From: Gnetum montanum
Taxonomy: Eukaryota > Streptophyta > Gnetopsida > Gnetales > Gnetaceae
Assembly: GCA_015680685.1 (NCBI GenBank)
Contig: MNCI01002869.1
Location: forward strand, 129,035 to 193,034
Direction: 5' to 3'
Length of the DNA: 64,000 nucleotides
Positions 21,581 through 34,837 of this stretch are shown piece after piece. The notes beneath the pieces were generated by a model that worked only from the letters and a program-made list of their open reading frames with translations, ran no database searches and was not told where the DNA came from. Within the stretch, counting starts at the first letter, position 1. Every line of letters starts with the position of its first letter. The position numbers and the translations under genes were made by a program.

Positions 21581-24500
21581 ACCTTTATGATTGTGAGTTA
21601 AGTACTTGATATCGAATTCATGGAGGTGTTGTTTCCATGTTGTAGAAGAACAATTTTGAAGAAACATTTTTGGTGATTGAAGGAAGGCCAATAGGTTTTC
21701 TAGTGTCTTAAAATTTTTTCATAGTAGCCTAAAGTTCCTTTCTAGTAGTTAGATTCCTTCATAATTTTATGATTTTGGTTAGTTTTATTTTCCCATTTGC
21801 ACTAGGTCTTTATTTCTAAGTGTATGTACAAGACACTCATTGATACCATGTCTAACCAATGTTTTGACTCATAGAAATTCTATATTCCTAGATTGATGAA
21901 GATGTAAAAGACATATTTTCATAACACCCATGACTTAGCACTATTACAAGATCATGTGCATAATGTGAGAACTAAACATAGCTTTTTTTGAAAGTGAGCT
22001 AAGAAGAATGGTAGCATATGAGATAATTAATTTCATGGAATCATTTCTTTCCAACTAGAACCATCCCATTCATTTGGATCAATTTAAAAAAACTGCACTA
22101 GTAGAGCACCTAGACATCAAAGATGAAATTCAAGTAGTGACAAACACTAAGATTCAGCAAAGATAAATTATGATGGATCATCTCATGAGACATCCCAACA
22201 TCAACTTTAACAACAAAAATTATTAATTCCAAGACCAACATAATAAGCATGATGACATTAGCATTCATGATGATGAGGATGAGAATCCTCATACTTTGTT
22301 AGCTATAAAAGTATTTTTTCAACACACCACACAATCATAGAGCCCAATTTTATAGTATGTTAATGTCATCAAATCCACTAACCCTTTCTCTATGCATATG
22401 CCCTAAATTATTAACCCTATTGCACCCATGTCCAGCTATGATCATCCCACTAATAGTTACTTTGTTACTTTCATATAGCTTATTTCCCAACATAAATATT
22501 GTCAATCCAACATTCCAAGCACAAGTGTAGAATCCTAATATCTTATTGAATTCTTTCTAGCCCTTGTTCCATATGCTGCTAGTCTAAAGTTTAGGCAAGT
22601 GAGTGAGGGTGAAATGAGCAATGAAATACATGAGTTACCCACCTTTCTCATTGAGAATACACCCTTATTACAACATGAAATATGGAATCAAGAAATACTA
22701 ATTAACTAGTAGGAGGAGAATAGAATCTTTGACAGCATTCATTTTGCAAAATGAGTTAGCAAATTATAGGTAGTGGCTTGGTTAAGGGCATTCAAAGGAG
22801 CTAGCTATAAACATATTTTTTGTTCTCAAAATCTAGATGATTTGAAGAGGGTGTATGCTCTACTTAGTGTTGACTTAGATTAGGCACATCACACATTGAT
22901 TGAACTAAACTTATCAAATAATGCGTAGCACCTTAGGTCACCATGCAGTAATAAGCAAAAGAACCTAGCGAAAATAGACATGAACACCTTCCTCACTTGG
23001 TCCCTTACTTTGGTCCACTACCTAACCCATCTTTACCTTTCTCATTTATAGCTATGGCTAGGAAGAAAAGGGTACATGGGGGGAAGACTAACCCTAGAGC
23101 CAAAAGTTAGGGTAAAGAGCCTTAAGCGCTATGGTAATGGATGTTCTGGTATGATTCATAGAGGACTAAGTGGGGACTATGATTAAAATTGAATGGAAAA
23201 TAGAACTTGGATTGAAAATTAATATCTATGTTTCTAGAAATTATGTTGATTAAATTTAAATGAAGATTAAATTGGATTGATATATGGTCAAGGGTTAGGA
23301 TCAGGAATGTATGGGCCTAGGCCTAGGAAATCTGACTCATTGGAAAAGACATCTAGGAAAAAATGATGAGATCTATGATAAAATGGATCATTTTTGGTTA
23401 GATGTAAGATGTGCTACCTAAGGTAGGCACTTCAGTCAAGCAGGATGCACGTTAATTGTTCCATGTGATACATTCTTGGCTTGAGACATGTACTATTACC
23501 ACACTATTATGTGGTGAGGGTGATATGATAGGGGCAATGAAATTTCTAATGGAGTGGTAACATTATTTAGTGTGCATTTATTATACCCTTGGAATCTATG
23601 TTTACCTCCTTCGATGTTTGGTAAGCCTGTCTAAATGTAAGATGACTTTAGACTTAGAAATATTATTACTCCTTTGGTTTTGAGTTTCCACATTGATTCC
23701 TTAGTATAGTTTTTACCCCCTTAGGTAGGGTAACTCTAGGATCATTCCCTGGCTAAATATCCTTTCCTATATCTAATTATATTCTCATATGAGAGGTATA
23801 GGAAAATGATATAGGGTTCCGAAGTGAGAAACCATTCTAGATTGATTTTATCGAAGGAACATAAGAGTCTAAACTTGTGGTGGATGTGTGATCTTACTCT
23901 TCATCTAGTAGAGAACCCATAGATAACTTATGTTACATAAAATGAAGAATATCTATAAGTCTCAATTTCATTACTTTTGCCTTCCCAACATATGCATTTA
24001 TAAAATGTTTCACAATTTATCTTCATGGCCATTGCTATGCTTCCTTGACCAACTTTGAATTTTTATAACCCCATTTTGTGTAATCCTACTATGTCATTAA
24101 TTTTTGGAGTGCCTTTGGAATTTATTTTACTACTTTATGATCTATCACATAGGTTGTAAGTTAATGAGGATCAAACATGTAAGGCAATTGCACTACAAGG
24201 GGATAGTCTTACCATCTTCATTGGTCATCTTCTTATTAACCCTATTAATCCATTAATCGCACCTATCCATGTGTCTAAAGAGGTTTCCTTGTCAAATTTT
24301 ACTAAGTATAATGAAGAGTCTAATACCAAAAACCATGTTATCACTTTTCTTAATGAATGCAAGTTATTAGCCTACTACACCCACACTATGTGATTGGGGT
24401 TCCATTGGTTTTGGACCATGGGATTTATCATATAAAACATAGTATGATCCAATCATAAGCTTAAAAGATGATGTTGAGTGGACTACTTAGACCACTCATA

Positions 24501-25600
24501 TATATCATTGCATTCAAGAAATATAAAAGGGATTATAATACATATAATACAAATGAAAATCCATTTTATCACAATGAGAGATAGAGAAAATATTCATAAT
24601 TTTATGTTTTATAATTGTTATGGATTTTATAATTATAATGAATAAAATAACAATAAACACACATGCATTGTGATTCCTCTTAGGGATAGGTGCAATGCTT
24701 GTGTTGCAATTCCTCTTGGGAACAAGTACAACATCATACATGAAATGCAATAAAATTTCTCTTAGTTACAACCTCGATGGCCAAATATCATTTTGTATAG
24801 TTATGATGACTCAAATTAATAAAATGATAAGTAACTATTTTTAGTTTTTTAATGTTTAAGGCATCAACAGTGGAATAAGGAAAAATCATAAGCTTTGTTT
24901 ATAGCACAAACACTAGATTCCAAATTGACTAAATGGTTTTAGACTATGTAAGTAATGTAGCACTCTTATAGAGTCTACTTGAACTTGTGAAAAGTGATGA
25001 CTCAAAACACACAAGATAAAGAAGGAAGGAAATTAGCTTACCTAAGGGAGGAAGATCTCTTCTCACAAAACTACATGACAAAAGCCAAATGAAATCAAAG
25101 TTACAATTTAGATATGTAGAAAAGCTCAACGTAGGTATTTATAGTTTTTGCAACATAATGACGAGGTTTTCTAATGTTAATATGTTAATAGAGGCTTGTT
25201 AGCACAACCTAGGCAACCCAAAAACATACTAAAGGTAACCTCGAAGCAAAGGGATCAAAGAAAACCTATTAAGAAGATGTGTCAACATCCATGTACTAAC
25301 ACATGGGGTGCATTGATGTAGGGTAGTCAATGCATTGCCTCCTAAAATACTTTGCTTACTAGTTTTAGGTAAAAGTTAGAACACCAAGGAACATTTTAGA
25401 ATATTTATAAGATTTTTAAATAAATTTAGAAATATTTTAGAAAGCCCAAAACATGCATCAAACTTGGAAGTATGAAATGAAATTCCAGGATTCAAACTTG
25501 GGAGGAAGAAACTTTAATCATATTTATGAAAAATACAAATAGAGGGTGTCAAATACTTCTTGATTCTAGGGCTTTCAATTGACTTAAAAAATACCACTAG
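21581..25600. other. Degenerate internal region, no recognisable gene
   Basis: Presumably the inside of the TAT-like element starting near 19830. I found no protein motif; open frames are short. A TATTTATA at 25136-25143 near AT-rich, LTR-like sequence may mark a fragment of another element on the minus strand, but nothing supports it further. Confidence 0.3.
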
Positions 25601-25719
25601 GTGACTTGTTACTATTCTTAGAATCTTTTCCAACTATTTAATTGGAAAATCACTTAAATGGTATAGAATTATCCCTCATGGATCCATTACCTCCTTGAAG
25701 AAACTCTTCATATCCTTTG

Positions 25720-26560
25720 TAGAAAGTTTCAAATACAATATTAACAATAGTGGAATATTGTAGAAGCTTATGGAAATTAAGTAGACTCTAATTGAATCCA
25801 TGTCTAAGTTCATCTCCCATGGGACTTTAGTTACAATGGATCTCATTCATCAATTTCATAATGATTAGTTATTATACACTTTTAGGAGAGTAGTCATTGA
25901 CTATATTAGAGGCAAGTTAGTCTATGCTGGATCACTCAGTTGCCACGATGCTATTACTTTTGTCAAGAACATTAAGGAGGTGAACATTCAATGCAATGGC
26001 CTAGAATGTATTAACTTTGGTAATAAGAAGAATAAGATAATATGAAAAGAGAAATCCTCTAATAATGTAGGATAAATGGTAGTGTTGATGAATCGATGCT
26101 TACTAGGTTTATACTTAAACAATGAAAATTCAAATAGTAAGTCCAATGGTACTAGAAAAAACTTATCTAATGAAGGATAAAGAAGATCACCCAAGAATAC
26201 GTTCATAAGTTTTTGATGACTTACACATAACTTTAAAACATGTTACTAAATAAGGGACACATTATTCTAGTACAAGTTTAGAATAAATGAGGGCTCAATT
26301 TAAAAGGCTTTAAAGTTTAACCATTGATCCTTCCAACACATCGAAGGAAACCCACATAGTCCAAAGTGATATAATCCTAATAAGTGTTGTTATTATCATG
26401 AAGCTGCATGACATGATAATGATGACTACAACACACTTAAAGATGATGTCCAAAAGTTGGTGAAAAAGGAAAAAATAATTTTCAACATGCTAGTGTAGCC
26501 AATAAATCAGAATATGAAGGTTTTCTAAGATCCATTGACTATTCATTTAAGAAGAATATT
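25720..26560 (+). pseudogene. TAT-like gag remnant
   Basis: The best evidence is at about 26371-26470, where the plus strand reads NPNKCCYYHEAA, stop, HDNDDYNTLKDDVQKLVKK. TAT and Ogre gag proteins end in a zinc-knuckle-like motif of this form (C..H..GHxTxxCxxLKxxIExLIxxG), and the spacing agrees although one Cys is Asp here. Upstream, to about 25720, a weak coding pattern may be the gag core (for instance HDAITFVKNIKEVNI). The frame is broken by many stops. Assignment is moderate for the knuckle and weak for the rest. Confidence 0.5.
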
Positions 26561-27379
26561 TTCTTTTTTGTGTGAAGCTCAAAGGTAACAGACACAAAAC
26601 TTCTTTTGTTATTCAAATGAGATCATCTTGATATGATTCCACTTCATCCACTTATGTTAACCCATCAAGTACCAAAAATCCCTTTGTGATTAACCTCCTT
26701 TTGAATGATTATAATGCATCCACTTCCCAAAATATGCATAGAGCTCCATTGGCCATGGACATGATGCATTACTATGATGAAGCTTCCACATGCTTAAATC
26801 CTACTTTCAATTACCCTTGTATTCTCTAAGGAACATATTACCTTTGTATACATCATCCTATCATGTTGGTTACCCTTTTATTTTACCCTATGCTATACCT
26901 CCTTCATCTCGTTCCTTCTTCACCCCTATGTCATAGGAGCCTTTCCTACTTTCCACTTCTATGGCACCCATTAGGATCCTTGCATAGGCTCAAAAGGATG
27001 TAATGGAAAACAAAAAAGGGAAAAAAGAGAAATAGGTAAATAAGTAGCTTGTACAAAACAAAAATAAAGTCTCATTCTATGGCACATTAAACATAACTTC
27101 TCTTGCTCTTGCTACTACACCAACTATTCCAATATCAAAAATTGTTTCTTTTGCACCAATTTCCAAGGATGTAAATATTAGAGATATCCTTACCTCAAAT
27201 CAAAGCTATGATGAAATTGAAGGAAATAAACCTTTCTATCTTTGATTTCATCTCAACTTCCAAGGATCATCATCTAGCATTAGAGGAGCTTTTCAAATCC
27301 ATCATAACACCTATAGATATTTAGCCTCATGTACATGCCATTTCATTGGTACTCAATGTCTAAAGGTATAAGGTTGAGT

Positions 27380-28070
27380 ATTTGGTATTCAAGAGAAAAA
27401 ACATCATGACACATCTTGAAATGGATTTCATGTGTCAACTTCTTATCTACATCATGGTACAAATTTGGGATAAAATGGTACTAATTTTGTTGCACTTGAA
27501 TGATGGAGCTAGGAACAAGATCATTTTATGGGTTATCATTGAATTTCTTAGCCTTAAAAAATAGGTTGTATACTCTAACTATAATTCCTCTCTCATTTCA
27601 TTTAGTGATGCTAGAGTAGAAATCCTAAGAGTAATTACATTACCTTTCTCGATATGAATTTTATCACATCAAAGGTAGTCTTTGCAGCTATTAGAGATTT
27701 GTCAAGTATAAACGTTATTCTTGGTAGACCTTGATTAGCTTATCATCATACTATTTTTTCCTCCATACATTAAGAAATTTAGTTTCCATGTAAATATAGG
27801 GAATTAGTTATTTGTATAGGCCTCAAAGTTCTTACTCTTTTCCATCTGAATATCATATAAGAAACTAGCCTAGGATCCCAACCTACACTAATAGGAAAAA
27901 CTTCAATGAAATAAGAAGTCAATAAGTTTGAAACTACTATTCCATGGTCATCTAGCACATATAAGTTCGTAGATCTAGGATTTAGTAAACTAGAGATAGT
28001 TGAATTAGTCAAAATTATAATGGGTCCTACTAGATCACACACTAGGAAGATCATTGCTAAGACATAGTTG
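27380..28070 (+). pseudogene. TAT-like protease/pre-RT remnant
   Basis: Conceptual reading near 27690-27790: DLSSINVILGRP, stop, LAYHHTIFSSIH, then FPCKYRELVICIGLKVL. In TAT elements the protease is followed by YNAIIGRPTLNxLxAVxSTxHLxMKFPT and GxGxVxGDQ, which fits. A short frame (27382-27564) with MTHLEMDFMCQLLIYIM precedes it. Frameshifts and stops throughout. It lies at the expected distance after the gag remnant on the same strand. Confidence 0.45.
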
Positions 28071-29154
28071 TCATACCACTTGAATCTCCCTTTCCTTTCA
28101 TTAGTTTATTTATGGTTTACTTAGCATTTGCACACATTTTCTATTCTTAGCTAGTTTTAAAAATTAAAATTTCATTTCCTTAACATATTCTTTTGCAATG
28201 TCTACTACTTTTCTAGCATACTTTTCCTTATGCTTATCACCATTATTTAGTTTTTTCTTTATTTACATTTAAACTGTTTATTTTAATCACTATTCACTTC
28301 ATCTCATATTAGAAAAAATTGAAAAACATAAACATCCAAAAAAATTAAATCCCATAAACATAGATAACTAGAAAACTATAAAAGAATAAATAAAAAAATA
28401 CACTACTTCATAAATAATAGTAGATCTATATCATAGGAAATGTTCATAAAGTGTCCATAAAAAAAACACATAGCATTCATCCAAAACTACAAAATTAAAA
28501 AATAAATCTCATCTTTAAAAGCTCATCCAAACATCTACCATCCATCAATGCTAACCACTTGTGCCCTAGTCATCAATGGAGAAAACCTTCTCCACCACAT
28601 TCACATCATCTTCATTTTTCTTCTTGCTACCCTAAGCATCCAAGCACATCCATGTCTTCCTAAAGTAAATAAAAATGAAAAAATATATATCATCTAGTCC
28701 ATGATCTATATGAAAATTATTTAGTCTTTGGTAGAATGTGGGATTTCATAACATCCTTCATAAAAATCATCCTCTCATAATACTTAGGACCTTAGAAACT
28801 TACCTGCCCCTTCCTCCAAATCAAAATCTAGCTGCTCAAAGAATTCATTCATCAATACATCATCTTCTATCCTATTACTCCTTCCAATGCTACTTCTTTC
28901 TCTATTACTTTAGATTTCTCTTAGGTTCTTTGCTATTCTTCTTCTTGTGCTTTTCTCTCTATCTCTTTCCTAGCTTTCCTTTCTTCCTTCTCTTTCCTCT
29001 TCTTCTTCTTCTTCTTCTCTACATTAGATAAAGGCTCTTAGTTGGCTTTCTTCTTGGCCTTTACTACAACTATAAATCATCAATACAAATAATAAAGGTC
29101 AAGGATTATAAACATTAAAAACTAAAAATATAAAAATATAATAAAAAACTAGAG
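28071..29154. other. Low-complexity stretch, no gene seen
   Basis: A-rich at 28290-28550 and CT-rich at 28860-29030 (TTCTTCTTC runs, which make the apparent open frame at 28738-29031). The stretch may be the continuation of the TAT-like element, possibly its intron region. It ends at the LINE tail. Confidence 0.3.
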
Positions 29155-29549
29155 TTAATAATAATAATAATAATCATAATCCTAGCCTTGTCCAAACAAA
29201 ATGGGGTTACCTACATGAGTTCCTTTTCATCATTTGTCTCTATGAAGAGGTATATTCTTTGTTTATTTATAGTTTCTTAAAATCATCTTCAATCATTTCT
29301 TCCATGTCTTCTTTGTTCTTCCTTTTGATGTCTTTTCTGGAAGAGTGATGTAGCAATCTTTGTTTATAGGCTCATTGTTTGATCTTCATTGCACACATCC
29401 AAATCATCTAACCCTTTATTTTTATATCTTATTTGAAACAGAAGTCACTCCAAGTATTGCTCTGATGTATGTATTATGTATTTTAACTCTTCTAGTAACA
29501 TTCAACATGCATTAAATCATTCACATTTTTGTCATGCTAATTTGTTCTT
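29155..29549 (-). mobile_element. RTE-type LINE, 3' part
   Basis: Minus strand: ILGVTSVSNKI, RVRxFGCVQxRSNNEPINKD and KGRTKKTWKKLKMILR match the end of plant RTE ORFs (GVAPIEDKL, LRWFGHVQRR, GRPKKSW). Next comes the typical RTE 3' end, GTAGGTAACCCCATTTTGTT then TGGACAAGGCTAGGATTATG, and a short (ATT)n tail at about 29180-29155. The 5' continuation is at 50937-52755; Athila copy B splits the gene between them. Confidence 0.85.
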
Positions 29550-30482
29550 TGATGAGCTAGCCAAAGTTTGGTGCTGAATTATCTTAACAATTATTTCCAT
29601 TGTAAACTTGTCATCTCATCTATGAGTAACTCATGAGTCATATCTGTGGAGGAACAGTTTCAAAGTTAAAAATATCATTAAGAAAATAAATAATTAGATC
29701 CAAATTCAAATAACAACTCTACGCTTATGAATGTTACTCATAAGTAAAATAAAAAAGCCCTCATCCTAACTTCTAATATTAAGTTGAAAGATGAAAATAA
29801 TTGATTAAAAAAAACTGAAAAATATATAAATTTATCATAAATATTAGAATATTACAAAGGAGACATCACCTAATCGATGACCTTGATCTACTACCTTTAC
29901 AATGCAGCAACTTCATAGCCTTAATAATATCAATGGTTGTTGATTGTCACAAGGTGTTAATAATCTTCCTTAATAATTATTAGTACATATAAGGAAAAAT
30001 TTAATTTGGTGTGGGTTCTTTCTTGAATTTGGCATCCCCCTCACTCATATATGATCTTCTTATTTATACATAAGAGAATTTACAATAATTAGAAAGAATA
30101 AGCATTTGGAAATCAATTGGTATCGAAGAATTCGATAGTAATCCATTTCATGATTGTCGAATTACAACATGATTTCAGGGATCTTTGATACTTGATTTAT
30201 ATTGCACAGTGACTAAAATTAATATCGTGATTTATTTGCAACATATTTCTTCTCTAGAAATCTATGTTATCAACTTGTATCATTGCTGCTATAAGGATCG
30301 ATACAATTGATGTTAATTTCTACCACTATTGCAATTTCCTACGATACATAGAACTAAATAAGAAAATTAATACTTATCGAATTCTACTATTAAAATTGTT
30401 TATCTTTAGTATAATAAAATAATAAAAAGAATATAAATACAAATTTATAAGGTTAAAAACTGGAATGTTGAGGGGTTTAACA
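29550..30482 (-). repeat. 3' LTR of Athila B (933 bp)
   Basis: Left edge TGATGAGCTAGCC, right edge TTTAACA; similar over its whole length to 50030-50936. TATAAATA on the minus strand at 30068-30061. The mutual similarity of the two copies fixes both edges to within a base or two. Confidence 0.85.
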
Positions 30483-33400
30483 TAGCCTCCAATTAGCTTT
30501 TGGCTAGTGCCTATCCATAAAGGTGAAAAACAAATCACTAATAAAAACCATTACCATGCATAATATATGCATATCTACCTAAGGTAGCTATGAAATAAAT
30601 TAAAAATACTATTATGATGTTGATTCTATATTCATGTTTCACCATTCTGCAATTAAAAATTTATCTAAGCGCATTATATTTGATTCATGTATAAACATAT
30701 AAGCAAAAAAAAAGATCATTAGCGTTAATAGTCATTCCACCACATTTTTAATAAGAAACAAAATTTAAAATTTTACATAGTCATAAAAATGGCCTTACAA
30801 CCATGAATCAACAAAAAGTGAATTAAATTGGAGGCATATATCAAGCCTCTAAGCATACTTTCATCTCCATCTCCTGTTTAAAATGAGAGGGCTCCACCCC
30901 TTCATCATCATCTTGGATTTGAGGATGAACATGTTTTTGAATGTCTTCCATCCTCTTGTCCATGGTGATGAGGGTTGATTTAATCCTCTCCAACACTATT
31001 AAGATTTCCCTTTATATGGATTGAAGCTCCTAGAGCTAGCTCTAAATCTCATCTCTAAACCATTAGATTTCATTGGCCTCTAGTACTAATGATAAGCTTG
31101 GTTCCTTTAATTTTCTTGATGAATAGACCAACCTTTGTATAAATTTTTAGTGAATGGTAAAAGGTGTCTTTTTTTAGATCAAAAGATGCATGTTTGTTCT
31201 CATATGAAGCTTTGAAATCCCACACTTCTAAAAAGTTGTTGAAATCAAGAAAGGAAAGAACAACTTCAAGGAATCATCATTGTAATGGTAGACTAAATAC
31301 TTGATTGGGAGGTAAGAAAAATTTTCTTCCTCCCTACACCTCAATGTTTTCATAACACAGAGTATAGGGTTGAGCACATAAGTAGTGTGCATTGAAGGTA
31401 GGACATCTGTGATAATCATCCTAGCTATCACATGATGTTCAGGCCGAAGCTTCATAGAATGAAAACCTTGTGCTTGCAACTATCTTGAATTGGAATAATC
31501 AATAAACTAGTGGAATTTATCTTGCATATTTTTCTTTAGGAGAAAGATATTATTTTCCTTGGTTGTTAGCCCAAATCAATCCTATAGCTTGGTCACTGTC
31601 ACCTTGACTCTTGGCTTTTAAATGGAAAAAACTAAATACTATTTTGATAGATCAGGCTTGGTGAGGTGTGGTTTAAGATTCCTATAAAATTCCAAGACCT
31701 CCTCTTAGATAAACTAGTAAATGAGGGGTCTAATGAAAGCCCTTCAACCCATTGTTTTCAACTGCTATTACACCACTGTGTCCATGTGGTTGAATCACTC
31801 AAAGCAGTTGGCCTCATAGTGCTAAGGAGAAATTTTTAAGCATTTTCTCCTTGACACCTATAACATAAAAAAAATATTTAGCATACCAAAATTATTAGTG
31901 ATTTCCTTCATAAAGGCCATGCTTACCTTGGCCTACTACTTGATGCTTGATGATTCAACTATTTTATAATGGAGAATTGCACAGTAATAAGAAAAAGTAA
32001 CATTTCATTCTTGATTTGGAAAATCCATTATGATGGGCAATTTTTCTTACCCTCCTAAAAGAATAGTTGGGGTTAAAATATGGATGTTGACATGGGTGTG
32101 GAGACCCCACTCCTTATCGTGGTTCCTCCTATAAAGGTGCTATGGATTTAGTAGAAGAAAATGGAGGCCCTAATTTGTAGATGGTGGTCGTAATATGGGA
32201 TGCCTCATGAGGGTTTTCCAACAATGTTTATCTATCCTATGAGGAGGTGGCTTTATAGTAAAGATGTTTCCTTACTATTACATTTTTTTTCCTAATTTTA
32301 ACTATATTGATATTGATTGTGTCCTCGATGTGGATCGTAATAATTTGGGTCAAATTTCATAGATCCATTAATATAAATCAATATAAAAAATAATCAAGCC
32401 TCTAATATATTGATTTATATTGCAATCATGTTGATAATACTTGAGACATTCGAAAAATTTTCAAACATATTAATTAGGATCAATTTGGCAGCATGAATCA
32501 ATACGTTTAACAAACATATCAAATTACATTAAAGTTATGATATTTAGATGTAAAATATTTTTTCAAATTTGATCATCCTTGATTCATATCAATTAGGTAT
32601 ATATGAATCAATATATCTATTATGTTCTATCAACTTAAGTCAATTAAATTAATATTTAGATTGATAACCTGAGTTCTATCTTTCACTTTATTGAACCATA
32701 TCATGGAAAGCTATATACATCAATTTGTCTTTTGATGAGACATCGATCCCTTGGCATCTCTTATTATGACCAAATTCAACATCTTTAAGTTTCTATTTCT
32801 AACTTCTATAGATGTTGATACCATGACATCCTTTGATAGAATAACGTATTGTAATTGCTCCTCATTGTGAAATGTGATACTAATTGATATTAGCATAATA
32901 ATTTTATTCACTTAATAATGTACATGATTTTATTTCTTGTTTTACTTCTTGTAATAAATTCGTATTATTTGGGTAGTTGTCCATATATAACTATATTAGA
33001 AAGGCCCTTCCTAGAATTGATTGGGCTAAAACATCACCTCATAAGGTTTTCTTCATTCGGTACAAGAATGTCCTACAAACTCAAGGTCTTAACCTTTCCT
33101 ATGTTCTAAGGATTTGACATGCATTTCTTGCATCAAATTCATTTCTTAACTTACTCTCGGAGTAGCTTCCATTTGGTTATACCCTACTTGCGTATTCGTT
33201 TGAAGTTGGTTATCCCCCCCATAATTAAACTAGGATATGTATGATACCTAGGTTAATTAGTAGTAATATAAGAAATAATGGAAATGTGGGCTAGTCAAAT
33301 GGATATACTAGAAAAGAAAAAAATTGCTATGGGTTTTAAATATTCTCTATTATGTATAGTGTATTAATAGCCTTAGGTTGTACAAATGTTAGTATCTAGA

Positions 33401-34560
33401 ATGGTCCACCATAGTAGGGATCTCAACCACTGACACCTATGGAGGGCATAATGGAAAAAACATGTTAGATCCTTACATGAAAAGTACTACTAGACATAAG
33501 AGATGATAGATTAGAAAGAAAAAGAAAAAAGAAAAAATATATATGGGAGATAAATAGAAAGAGAGAAGAAAAAATAGGAATACATAATACTCTTTAATGT
33601 CAAAAGTAACCTGAAGCAAAGGACAAAATAAACCAAGTAATGGAAATGAGAAAAAATAAAGGGAAGTAATAAAATATCTAATAAGATAAGTCAAGTTTCC
33701 AAGTCTAGTGTCATACCCTAGGTAAAAGGTGATAGCTAAGAAAATGAATATGGAAAATAATTTCTCCATATTTAAACACTCTACTTATGGAAGAAGGTTC
33801 TTGAGGGATGTCGATAAGTGTGAGCCATCAGTATCACTTCAACCATAAGGCTCTTGTGGGAGTGTGGCCCTATTCATGATTGAAGGTTTTTATAGGACCT
33901 TGTGGTGTATAGTATTGATTTTTTTTTTGTTTTTAACATTTTGGCCCTCCTCAATCATGAGGTTCTTGTGGGAGCAAAAATTCTCTTTAAACATATGTGA
34001 TGGTGGCTCACTTGACTACAATGACATTTCTCATGCTAAAAGCATCCTTCTCTAGTCCCAATATGACACACACTTTTCTCCATATTGACTTATCAAGAAG
34101 GTAATTACTATGATATTTCATAAATGCTCATAAACCAAACATGATTATTATTCCAATTATGATGAAACATAGAAAATTAAAGAATATTAGAATGAAGAAA
34201 AATAAAAAATGTAATTAACATAATTTATTAGTTTAGTAATCTAAGGCTCACCCTTAGATGGATTTTAGGTTTAAACTAACCTATCTCAAGGTAGGGGGAT
34301 TTGTCCTTCTCCCTTGCATTTTAGACATGATGCTAATGAATTCTTTTAAGTTATAACTAAAAATAGAATTTACTATTTTCCTCTAAATTTTTCAAGGTAA
34401 ATGTTCTAGTCTAAAATATTATATTACAATATCATGTAGGTCTCTTATTGAAGGTTACTACCCATGGCTTGAACTTCTAATTGACTTATTTTGTTTTCTT
34501 CATTATCCTTGGGATTAGTTGGTTCACTTAGCTATACTAGTTCATCCTCTCCTATTTCCT
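30483..34560 (-). other. 3' region of Athila B
   Basis: About 4 kb between integrase and the 3' LTR, apart from the env-position segment at 31228-31479. No other protein similarity is visible. AT-rich, with recurring GATTCATATCAATT-like words at 32330-32640. Athila elements are known for long 3' regions that sometimes hold an envelope-like ORF. Confidence 0.5.
31228..31479 (-). pseudogene. Possible Athila env-position ORF remnant
   Basis: An 83-codon open stretch between integrase and the 3' LTR, where Athila elements carry an envelope-like or plant-transposon-protein ORF. It has LRPEHHVIARMIITDVLPSM, then YVLNPILCVMKTLRC and NFSYLPIKYLVYHYND. The pattern of a histidine-rich start, a hydrophobic middle with ITDVLPS and a later Y..L..Y..Y recalls the domain found at this site in other Athila elements, but I do not recognise a specific signature. 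Sequence on both sides in the same frame has stops. Confidence 0.3.
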
Positions 34561-34837
34561 CAATATGATATTGATGATATAATTTAATTCATTGTCCATT
34601 AACTGAAAATGTAGATGATAAATCATCAATTGGTGAAATTAAGACACTTACATTAGGATTAGGTTATAATACTAGATAAGTGTCTTCCCATTGAGTTATT
34701 AGCTTACCTGGAAATTTGTGTAATCTCTTATCATACAAAATAAATTTATTAGCTATTGAAAAATGTTTCTTAAAAATATTTTTATTGTGTAGAATTTCTA
34801 TTTTCTTTTTTATAATGTTTTTCTTGTCAAGGGCATT
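34561..34837 (-). pseudogene. Athila B integrase C-terminal part
   Basis: Minus strand from the copy C insertion point: ALDKKNIIKKKIEILH, then FILYDKRLHKFPGKLITQWE and FSVNGQ, stop, IKLYH. The LLYNSRLKLFPGKLRSRW and FKVNGQRLKHY signatures of Athila integrases are clearly recognisable. The upstream part of the same protein ends at 44511 on the other side of copy C with ILELDEIRLNV, which in relatives directly precedes this segment. Confidence 0.85.

Noticed and set aside
23054-23110. Gene-like start MARKKRVHGGKTNPRAKS after a possible splice acceptor
   Set aside because: The frame closes after 18 codons, no donor or further exon was found, and the surroundings look like degenerate retroelement.
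25130-25145. TATTTATAG as the TATA box of a further minus-strand LTR
   Set aside because: No LTR ends, primer-binding site or partner copy could be found; AT-rich sequence makes such boxes common.
28738-29031. 97-codon open frame ending in a hydrophobic tract
   Set aside because: Produced by CT-rich low complexity (TTCTTC runs); no family similarity.
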